Shown piece after piece: positions 1-5,443 of a DNA stretch of 5,634 nt. Made by a program: the position numbers and the translations under genes. The stretch spans positions 1 to 5,634 of the forward strand of contig JBLHGU010000299.1 of assembly GCA_047615875.1 (NCBI GenBank). The letters are read 5' to 3'. Position 1 is the first letter of the stretch. Each line of letters opens with the position of its first letter. Source of the DNA: JBLHGU01 sp047615875. Its GTDB lineage: Bacteria; Pseudomonadota; Gammaproteobacteria; Arenicellales; CAJQKF01. Below the pieces are notes generated by a model, which did no database searches, had not been told where the DNA came from, and saw nothing but the letters and a program-made list of their open reading frames with translations.

Positions 1-457
1 CTCTTTGGGTAAGAGCGGCTACGAGTCCTGTGCGGATCTAGAGGCTGATCAAGACTTTCGCGAAAGACTTGAAGAAATTCGACTTGAAGCAGGACGGCTG
101 ATGAATCTTGGTGATGTCAGCAAAAAGGTAGTTCCTAAAATGTCGCTTGTTAGTGCACCCGTAAATGGTGGGCACATTTCGACCAGAACCTTTATCCCAC
201 ATCGCTGCCATGCCGCTATTGGCGTGCTTGGTGCTGTATCTGTTGCCACTGCCTGTGTATTGTCGGGCTCAGTCGCAGCAGGAATTACCAAAATGTCAGA
301 TGGGGAGATTAGAGACATGTCCATAGAACATCCGTCCGGCGAGTTCTCTGTGAATCTTTTGCTGGATGCTCAGGGTAATGTTGTTCGGGCCGGATTGTTG
401 CGCACAGCTCGTTTACTGAGCCGCGGCGAAGCCTATTATCACAGAGACCTAATATGA
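1..457 (+). CDS. ligU: 4-oxalomesaconate tautomerase / OMA isomerase, C-terminal part (5' end outside window)
   Basis: This is the C-terminal roughly 150 residues of a PrpF-fold isomerase. The frame is open to the window edge. A TTG at 5 is not a credible start because the conserved stretch (LGKSGYES) runs straight through it. Visible family signatures are IRLEAGRLMNLGDV, the VPKMSLVSAP block, GG-x-I-S-TRTFIPHRCHAAIGVLGA, and the late IEHPSGEF followed by AGLLRTARLL near the C-terminus. These match the GalD/LigU branch of PrpF proteins rather than PrpF itself. In the LigU reaction the allylic double bond of (4E)-oxalomesaconate is shifted to give the keto form that LigJ hydrates; GalD does the equivalent tautomerisation in the gallate pathway. 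The N-terminal half, which carries the catalytic residues reported for LigU, is not in the window, so activity cannot be judged. The stop overlaps the ligI start as ATGA, implying translational coupling. The LigU rather than GalD role is inferred from the ligI, ligJ and ligAB neighbours. Confidence 0.88.
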   Translation, partial: SLGKSGYESCADLEADQDFRERLEEIRLEAGRLMNLGDVSKKVVPKMSLVSAPVNGGHISTRTFIPHRCHAAIGVLGAVSVATACVLSGSVAAGITKMSDGEIRDMSIEHPSGEFSVNLLLDAQGNVVRAGLLRTARLLSRGEAYYHRDLI

Positions 458-1353
458 GTCATTCTGAAAATACCTCCGAGGTGCAAACTAAGCCCGGTTG
501 CATGCCACCAGATAATAATACCCGGACACCTTCATTCACGGCGCCACCCAATAGTTGTGATGCCCATTGCCATGTTTTTGGGCCACGGAATATCTTTCCT
601 TACTCTGACAAGGCCTCCTATTGGCCCCCTGATGCTGACAAACACGCGCTGAAACGAATACACGACAGGCTAGGTATAGATCGTGCGGTGTTGGTCCAGG
701 CAAGTTGCCACGGTATTGATAATCGCGGCATGATAGATGCCATAAAACAAAGCAATGGTAACTACCGTGGTGTTTGTATAGCCAACGATAGCTTTAGTGA
801 AAATGATTTTCAGGATTTGCACGATGGCGGTGTACGAGGCGTAAGATTTAACTTTGTTACCCATCTCGGTGGTGCACCTAATCTGGATATGATGAAGAAT
901 GTTCTGAATAAGGTGCAGTTTTTAGGATGGCATCTGGTCATCCATGTAAATGCCGAGGACATTATTCAGTACGAGGAGTTTTTTGCGCAATTTAATATGG
1001 ATATTGTCGTCGATCATATGGGGCGCGTGCCAACTTCAGCTGGTGTTGGACAAAAAGCTTATCAAGTACTGCTGGATTTTATGCAGAAAGATAATTGGTG
1101 GGTTAAGGTCTGTGGTTCAGAGCGCATATCCATTGCACCGCCATTTTACGATGCTATTCCTTACGCACAGGGACTTGTGGAAGTAGCCCCGGATAGAATT
1201 TTATGGGGAACTGATTATCCCCACCCTAACATTAAAAAACACATGCCAAACGATGCTAATTTGCTTGATCTAGTGCCACTGATTGCACGAGACACTGCGA
1301 CTCAGAAAAAGATATTGGTCGACAATCCCGCGCGGTTGTATGGCTTCGATTAA
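454..1353 (+). CDS. ligI: 2-pyrone-4,6-dicarboxylate (PDC) hydrolase
   Basis: A 299-residue cytoplasmic amidohydrolase-superfamily protein (COG3618 type) that opens the pyrone ring of PDC to 4-oxalomesaconate. Visible landmarks are DAHCHVFGP at 36-44 (His38 and His40), VQASCHGIDN at 81-90, GVRGVRFNF at 126-134, VDHMGR at 186-191 (His188), SER at 222-224, WGTDYPHPN at 251-259 and NPARLYGF near the end. From memory of Sphingobium LigI, Asp254 corresponds to the catalytic Asp248, and His38, His40 and His188 to His31, His33 and His180. LigI is known as a superfamily member that works without a bound metal. The start at 454 overlaps the ligU stop (ATGA). Its Shine-Dalgarno is weak (AGAGA at 443-447), so re-initiation after ligU probably drives translation. 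The first 30 or so residues are polar, Pro-rich and unconserved; Met17 is a possible alternative start. The tandem stops TAA TGA end the gene. Confidence 0.95.
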   Translation: MSHSENTSEVQTKPGCMPPDNNTRTPSFTAPPNSCDAHCHVFGPRNIFPYSDKASYWPPDADKHALKRIHDRLGIDRAVLVQASCHGIDNRGMIDAIKQSNGNYRGVCIANDSFSENDFQDLHDGGVRGVRFNFVTHLGGAPNLDMMKNVLNKVQFLGWHLVIHVNAEDIIQYEEFFAQFNMDIVVDHMGRVPTSAGVGQKAYQVLLDFMQKDNWWVKVCGSERISIAPPFYDAIPYAQGLVEVAPDRILWGTDYPHPNIKKHMPNDANLLDLVPLIARDTATQKKILVDNPARLYGFD

Positions 1354-1365
1354 TGAGTGATGCAC

Positions 1366-1377
1366 AGGAGCACAACA
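1366..1377 (+). promoter_or_regulatory. Ribosome binding site that fixes the ligK start
   Basis: AGGAG at 1366-1370 is followed by a 7-base spacer and ATG at 1378. An in-frame GTG at 1357 and an ATG at 1360 lie upstream of this site and would add seven or six residues (through HRST) that the aldolase family does not need. The site therefore supports 1378 as the true start. Confidence 0.8.
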
Positions 1378-2088
1378 ATGATTAGCCAACCCATCGAAGG
1401 TGTCGCCGTACGCCACATAGAGCGTGCAGATCCTGAAATCGCAACACAGTTGGGTGAATTGGGTTCCGCTACGGTTCATGAGGCACTAGGCAGAACCGGT
1501 AATATGCTGCCTTATATGCGCCCTGTATATTATGGTGCCAGAGTCGGTGGCAGTGCGGTCACTATACTCGCACAACCAGGAGACAACTGGATGCTGCATG
1601 TCGCAATGGAGCTAGTTCAACCGGGTGATGTTATCGTGATGGCTTCAACCTCTCCGACAACCGATGGCTTCTTTGGTGACCTACTGGCTACCTCGGCAAG
1701 AGCGCAGGGCGTTGTCGGTCTTGTGCTGGAAAGTGGGGTTCGTGATATAGCTGATCTTAAAGAGATGCAAATGCCGGTTTGGTCACGTGAGATATCAATC
1801 AAAGGTACTGTCAAAAACACACTAGGCTCAGTAAATGTCCCCATCGTCTGTGCCGGGCAGAATGTTATGCCAGGCGATGTTGTCGTCGCTGATGACGATG
1901 GTATTTGTATTGTTCCCAGACTAAAGGCAGAACGGGTTCTACAGGCTGCATTGAAACGTCAGGCGAATGAGGGTGGCAAACGAGAGCGTTTTGCTGCCGG
2001 AGAGTTAGGCCTGGACATCTACGGTATGCGTCCTCGACTGGAGCAAGCGGGTTTTCGTTATGTCGACACACTGGAGGATCTTGAATGA
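1378..2088 (+). CDS. ligK: 4-carboxy-4-hydroxy-2-oxoadipate (CHA) aldolase / oxaloacetate decarboxylase
   Basis: A 236-residue class II (divalent-metal-dependent) HMG/CHA aldolase with the RraA-like fold. It performs the last pathway step, splitting CHA into pyruvate and oxaloacetate, and family members also decarboxylate oxaloacetate. Visible motifs are ATVHEALGRTG at 31-41, the QPGDNW loop near 66-71, VQPGDVIVM at 80-88, GFFGDLLATSARAQGV at 97-112, ESGVRD at 118-123, and MPGDVVVADDDGICIVP at 164-180. Arg122 and Asp123 align with the Arg-Asp pair that, in the Pseudomonas enzyme, contacts the pyruvyl carbonyl and coordinates the metal. Gly100-Asp101 with Leu102 and Leu103 form the conserved pyruvate-binding loop. 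Length is close to the usual 225-240 residues. The start at 1378 is chosen for its good ribosome site. The gene lies 24 bp after ligI, and its stop overlaps the ligJ start as ATGA. Symbols galC, proA or pmdF are used for equivalents in other genera. Confidence 0.95.
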   Translation: MISQPIEGVAVRHIERADPEIATQLGELGSATVHEALGRTGNMLPYMRPVYYGARVGGSAVTILAQPGDNWMLHVAMELVQPGDVIVMASTSPTTDGFFGDLLATSARAQGVVGLVLESGVRDIADLKEMQMPVWSREISIKGTVKNTLGSVNVPIVCAGQNVMPGDVVVADDDGICIVPRLKAERVLQAALKRQANEGGKRERFAAGELGLDIYGMRPRLEQAGFRYVDTLEDLE

Positions 2089-3125
2089 GTCTAATAATTG
2101 ACTGCCATGGACACTACACCACTGCACCGGATGCGCTGGGTGATTATCGCGAACAACAAAAAAAGGCTCTTGAGACTAATACATTATTTCAACACGTTAA
2201 AGGTGTTGTGAATATTAGCGACGATCAGTTGCGAGAGAGCCTTGAAGGGGCGCAACTAAAATTACAGAACGAACGTGGTACAGATGTAACGATATTTTCG
2301 CCCAGAGCAAGCTGGATGGGGCATCACATCGGTAATCAGTCGACCAGCAAGTTCTGGACCGAGCACTGTAATGAGCTGATCTACCGTATTACAGAACTAT
2401 ACCCAAAAAACTTCATAGGCGCAGCCCAACTGCCTCAATCTCCCGATGCGGACCTGACCGCCAGTGCCGCGGAACTTGAGCGTTGTGTTAATGAGTATGG
2501 CTTTGTTGGCTGTAACCTGAGCCCTGATCCCTCTGGTGGACATTGGACTGCCCCGCGCCTGGATGACAGGTATTGGTATCCGATTTACGAGAAGATGATC
2601 GAGCTTGATGTGCCAGCAATGATTCATGTGAGTGGTTCATGTCACCGTTGTTTTGATACGACCGGTTCACACTATCTCGGTGCAGATACCACAGCATTTC
2701 AGCAACTGATGATGGCGAAGACTTTATTCAAAGACTTTCCTGATCTAAAATTTATAATTCCACACGGTGGCGGCGCGGTACCTTATCATTGGGGACGTTT
2801 CCGTGGGCTTTCTGACATGATGAAGCTTCAGCCTTTGAATCAGTTTATCGAGAACAATATTTATTTCGATACCTGCGTTTACCATCAACCAGGCATCGAT
2901 CTTCTGGTTAATGTTGTGCCCACAGAAAATATTTTGTTTGCATCGGAAATGGTTGGTGCTGTTCGCGGTATCGACCCGCAGACCGGGTTTTATTTTGATG
3001 ACACTAGAAGATATATCGATTCATGCGCAGTTAGCGACGATGATAAGCAAGCTATTTTTTCAGGTAACGTGAAAAAGGTTTTCAGCCGGCTGGATAAACG
3101 ACTGGAGCAGGTCGGATTAGTATGA
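2085..3125 (+). CDS. ligJ: 4-oxalomesaconate hydratase (amidohydrolase superfamily)
   Basis: A 346-residue cytoplasmic amidohydrolase-fold hydratase that adds water to the isomerised oxalomesaconate (the LigU product) to give CHA, the LigK substrate. Landmarks are DCHGHYTT at 6-13 (His8 and His10, first metal pair), FSPRASWMGHHIGN at 71-84, GFVGCNLSPDPSGG at 139-152, the IHVSGS strand at 180-185 (His181), IIPHGGGAVPYHWGRF at 224-239 (His227), and LFASEMVGAVRGIDP at 284-298 (Glu288). From memory of Sphingobium LigJ these match the metal ligands His6, His8 and His178 and the catalytic His223 and Glu284. The Glu in place of the superfamily's usual strand-8 Asp, within SEMxGAVRGIDP, is a hallmark separating LigJ from hydrolases such as LigI. 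The start overlaps the ligK stop by four bases and has a strong TGGAGGA site at 2072-2078, six bases upstream. LigJ-type hydratases are unrelated in sequence to the GalB type. Confidence 0.95.
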   Translation: MSLIIDCHGHYTTAPDALGDYREQQKKALETNTLFQHVKGVVNISDDQLRESLEGAQLKLQNERGTDVTIFSPRASWMGHHIGNQSTSKFWTEHCNELIYRITELYPKNFIGAAQLPQSPDADLTASAAELERCVNEYGFVGCNLSPDPSGGHWTAPRLDDRYWYPIYEKMIELDVPAMIHVSGSCHRCFDTTGSHYLGADTTAFQQLMMAKTLFKDFPDLKFIIPHGGGAVPYHWGRFRGLSDMMKLQPLNQFIENNIYFDTCVYHQPGIDLLVNVVPTENILFASEMVGAVRGIDPQTGFYFDDTRRYIDSCAVSDDDKQAIFSGNVKKVFSRLDKRLEQVGLV

Positions 3126-3145
3126 CTATTAGTAAACACTATAAT
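3117..3145 (+). promoter_or_regulatory. Candidate internal promoter ahead of ligABC
   Basis: The 42-bp ligJ-ligA gap contains a perfect -10 hexamer, TATAAT, at 3140-3145. At 17-bp spacing the -35 position is TTAGTA (3117-3122), which matches only three of six consensus bases and overlaps the ligJ stop region. There is no extended -10 TGn. Predicted initiation near 3152 would leave a short leader that still includes the ligA ribosome site (GGAGG at 3157-3161). The DNA here is AT-rich. The hexamer may be chance, so this is tentative. Confidence 0.3.
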
Positions 3146-3167
3146 TTGAACCAACCGGAGGCAAGCG

Positions 3168-3575
3168 ATGCCAGCTGCTGATTTAAAGGCTTTTGAGGAT
3201 ATCCCAGGCACCTATCTGTTTAATCGTCATCGTTCTCGCCAGGGTTACCACTTGAACCAGTGCTTTATGTCTTTGTTGAAGCTAGAAAACAGACAAAAAT
3301 TTCTTAGCGATGAGCGAGATTATCTTGAATCCTGGGGAAATCTGACAGAAGCCCAAATTAATGCTGTGCTTGAGCGTAATTGGCTTGATATGGTTAAGCA
3401 GGGCGGAAATATCTATTACATGGCGAAACTTATTGGTACAGACCAACAGACTTTTCAGTTTGTCGCAGGAGCTATGGCGGGAGCCTCGGAAGATGAGTAT
3501 CGCCAAATGATGGTCGACGGTGGTCGACCTGTTGAAGGTAATCGAAGTAAAGCCGATTGGCAGGCTAAGGAATAA
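3168..3575 (+). CDS. ligA: Protocatechuate 4,5-dioxygenase, alpha (small) subunit
   Basis: A 135-residue LigA-family small subunit; the Sphingobium protein is of about the same size (139). It carries no metal ligands of its own. In the known LigAB structure it is mostly helical and closes over the active site of the beta subunit. Family landmarks are IPGTYLFNRHRSRQGYHLNQ at 12-31, then MSLLKLENRQKF at 34-45, the LTEAQINAVLERNW block at 59-72, and QGGNIYYMAKL at 77-87, where GGNIYY is the most conserved part. The end (YRQMMVDGGRP) also fits the family. A strong GGAGG site at 3157-3161 with a 6-base spacer supports this start. ligA is followed by ligB after only five bases, as expected for subunits made in equal amounts. 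The two subunits are separate rather than fused. Confidence 0.95.
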   Translation: MPAADLKAFEDIPGTYLFNRHRSRQGYHLNQCFMSLLKLENRQKFLSDERDYLESWGNLTEAQINAVLERNWLDMVKQGGNIYYMAKLIGTDQQTFQFVAGAMAGASEDEYRQMMVDGGRPVEGNRSKADWQAKE

Positions 3576-3580
3576 ATACC

Positions 3581-4420
3581 ATGGCTAAAATGATTGGTGC
3601 TCTGTGTACATCACATGTCCCTGCAATTGGTGTGGCCATGGATAAAGGTATGACAGCTGATGCTTATTGGAAGCCACTGTTTGATGGTTATGGCCCTGCG
3701 CGCCAATGGATCGATGAACAAAAACCAGATGTAGTAGTGCTAGTCTTTAATGATCATGCGACAGTGTTTGATCTGGATGTTATTCCGACCTTTGCGGTTG
3801 GGACCGCAGATTCCTATAAACCTGCGGATGAGGGCTGGGGCCCACGTCCAGTGCCAACGGTAGAAGGTCATGGAGAGTTAGGTTGGCATATCGCGGAGTC
3901 TTTGATTCTAGATGAGTTCGATATTACGGTAGTGAATAAGATGGATGTTGATCATGGCTTAACGGTGCCGATGTCCATCACCTGCGGTCAACCCGAGAAC
4001 TGGCCGTTTAAAGTGGTACCGTTGGCTGTGAATGTTGTGCAGTATCCGGTGCCAACAGGCAATCGTTGTTTTAATTTGGGTCGGGCAGTACGTCGCGCAA
4101 TTGAGTCCTTCGACGAAGATATAAAGGTTGCAGTATTCGGTACTGGCGGCATGTCTCATCAACTACATGGGGAACGAGCCGGGTTGATTAACTCGGAGTG
4201 GGATCAGAGGTTTCTCGATGACTTAACTCGTGACACTGACCGCTTGCGCAATATTCCACACCTTGAATATGTAAGGGAAGCTGGTGCAGAGGGGATTGAA
4301 ATGGTCATGTGGCTGGTAGCACGCGGGGCCCTGGGCGAAGACGTAAAAGAGGTTTACCGTCACTATCATGTCCCTGCCTCGAATACGGCAACTGGATTGT
4401 TAATTCTGCAAGAGAGTTAG
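3581..4420 (+). CDS. ligB: Protocatechuate 4,5-dioxygenase, beta (catalytic) subunit
   Basis: A 279-residue class III (LigB-superfamily) extradiol dioxygenase catalytic subunit. With LigA it uses Fe(II) and O2 to cleave protocatechuate between C4 and C5, giving CHMS. The iron ligands known from Sphingobium LigB (His12, His61, Glu242) map to His12 in TSHVPAIG, His59 in FNDHA, and Glu240 in EGIEMVMW. The catalytic base His195 maps to His193 in GTGGMSHQLHG. The constant offset of two between positions supports the assignment. Other family blocks are DVDHGLTVPM at 122-131, the PLAVNVVQYPVPT segment at 147-159, and the C-terminal YHVPASNTATGL. It is slightly shorter than the roughly 300-residue Sphingobium enzyme at the C-terminus. 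The ribosome site AAGGA (3567-3571) lies inside the end of ligA, so translation of the two subunits is probably coupled. A related substrate such as gallate or 3-O-methylgallate cannot be excluded, but the adjacent ligA and ligC favour protocatechuate. Confidence 0.95.
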   Translation: MAKMIGALCTSHVPAIGVAMDKGMTADAYWKPLFDGYGPARQWIDEQKPDVVVLVFNDHATVFDLDVIPTFAVGTADSYKPADEGWGPRPVPTVEGHGELGWHIAESLILDEFDITVVNKMDVDHGLTVPMSITCGQPENWPFKVVPLAVNVVQYPVPTGNRCFNLGRAVRRAIESFDEDIKVAVFGTGGMSHQLHGERAGLINSEWDQRFLDDLTRDTDRLRNIPHLEYVREAGAEGIEMVMWLVARGALGEDVKEVYRHYHVPASNTATGLLILQES

Positions 4421-4445
4421 AAAGCTCCGTGTTGATTTCTAACTC
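4414..4445 (+). repeat. Perfect 10-bp inverted repeat between ligB and ligC (potential mRNA hairpin)
   Basis: GAGTTAGAAA at 4414-4423 is the exact reverse complement of TTTCTAACTC at 4436-4445, with a 12-base loop (4424-4435). The left arm contains the ligB stop codon and the right arm ends nine bases before the ligC ribosome site (AGAAGG, 4454-4459). In RNA this would be a 10-bp stem of modest stability, with seven A-U and three G-C pairs. No U-run follows, so it does not look like a standard intrinsic terminator. Plausible roles are a 3'-end stabiliser or processing site that sets ligAB against ligC expression, or a dyad bound by a regulator. The repeat is seen directly; its function is inferred. 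Confidence 0.75.
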
Positions 4446-4468
4446 GTAATTATAGAAGGCAAACAAGT

Positions 4469-5410
4469 ATGAAAATTTGTATGGTCGGTGAAGGTGCATT
4501 CGGACACAAACACCTGGATGCCCTGAAGAAAATTGATGGTGTAGAGGTAGTAAGCATCATTGGCGGTGTTGAAGATGCGACACGAGAAACCGCGACGGAA
4601 TATGCCATTCCTCATTGGTCACTGGACCTTGAAGAAGGGCTTGCACAAGCTGGTGTGGAAGCCGCAATTATTACATCACCAACCCCGATTCATGCGGCAC
4701 AGGGCATGGCAGTAATGCGTGCTGGAAAGCATGTCATGATCGAGATACCCATGGCCGATTCATTGGCTGATGCGCAGGCAATATGTGCCGTACAGAAAGA
4801 AACCGGTTTGGTGGCAATGGCCGGCCACACCCGACGTTTCAATCCAAGCCATCAGTGGTTGCACAATAAGATTCAAGCCGGTGAACTTAGTCTTCAGCAG
4901 ATGGATGTTCAAACATTCTTTTTTCGGCGCAAGAACTTAAATGCACTGGGTCAGCCACGATCCTGGACCGATCACCTGCTATGGCATCATGCCTGTCACA
5001 CCATCGACCTATTCGCTTATCAAACCGGTGAGGACATCGTAGATGTCCAGGCAATGCAGGGACCAAGGCATCCGGAACTGGGAATCGCTATGGATATGAG
5101 TATTGGTTTGAAAACCGAGTCGGGCAAACTTTGCACACTTTCCTTGTCTTTCAATAATGATGGCCCGTTAGGCACTTTCTTTCGTTATATCTGCGATAAC
5201 GGCACCTATATTGCGCGTTACGACGATTTGGTCGATGGCCGCGAAGAACCCATTGACGTTAGCAATGTTGATGTATCAATGAACGGTATTGAACTGCAGG
5301 ATCGGGAGTTTTTCGCAGCGATCCAAGAAGGTCGAGAACCTAATGCCAGCGTGCAACAAGCGCTGATTGCGATGAAGGTGCTGGATCGTCTCGAATCTGT
5401 TATGAAATAA
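4469..5410 (+). CDS. ligC: 4-carboxy-2-hydroxymuconate-6-semialdehyde (CHMS) dehydrogenase
   Basis: A 313-residue Gfo/Idh/MocA-family NAD(P)-dependent oxidoreductase, about the length of Sphingobium LigC (315). It oxidises the intramolecular hemiacetal of CHMS to 2-pyrone-4,6-dicarboxylate, preferring NADP in the characterised enzyme. The N-terminal Rossmann fold shows the MVGEGAFGHKHLDAL dinucleotide loop at 5-19. ITSPTPIHAAQ follows at 68-78, then AGKHVMIEIPMADSLADA at 85-102, AGHTRRFNP at 118-126, and a C-terminal domain with LLWHHACHTIDLF at 170-182. The usual EKP motif of the family is EIP here (92-94), so the common catalytic lysine is absent; I believe this fits the LigC subfamily. The His-rich HHACHTID segment probably provides acid-base residues. 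Start support: AGAAGG at 4454-4459 with a 9-base spacer. It lies 48 bp after ligB, beyond an inverted repeat, and is the last gene of the operon. Confidence 0.94.
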   Translation: MKICMVGEGAFGHKHLDALKKIDGVEVVSIIGGVEDATRETATEYAIPHWSLDLEEGLAQAGVEAAIITSPTPIHAAQGMAVMRAGKHVMIEIPMADSLADAQAICAVQKETGLVAMAGHTRRFNPSHQWLHNKIQAGELSLQQMDVQTFFFRRKNLNALGQPRSWTDHLLWHHACHTIDLFAYQTGEDIVDVQAMQGPRHPELGIAMDMSIGLKTESGKLCTLSLSFNNDGPLGTFFRYICDNGTYIARYDDLVDGREEPIDVSNVDVSMNGIELQDREFFAAIQEGREPNASVQQALIAMKVLDRLESVMK

Positions 5411-5443
5411 GCACTAGCCTTATGTTATTAGGTATTAGATTTC

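Noticed and set aside
5..7. TTG as the start of a complete 150-residue protein
   Set aside because: The conserved PrpF-family segment continues across it to the window edge and the protein lacks its N-terminal half, so it is a truncated view of a longer gene.
950..1186. Open frame of 78 codons inside ligI in another frame, and similar minus-strand frames across all lig genes
   Set aside because: They lie wholly within well-conserved genes, have no recognisable motifs and are expected shadows.
1357..1377. GTG at 1357 or ATG at 1360 as the ligK start
   Set aside because: Both lie before the good AGGAG site at 1366-1370, which is correctly spaced for ATG 1378, and the added residues look unlike the family.
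3511..3528. Direct repeat TGGTCGAC at 3511-3518 and 3521-3528
   Set aside because: It sits inside ligA where it encodes the conserved MVDGGRP ending in two different frames; eight-base chance repetition is likely.
5411..5443. Possible bidirectional terminator between ligC and pheA
   Set aside because: Only broken short pairings (CTA/TAG and CCT/AGG around an internal loop) are present and no clear T-run follows on either strand.
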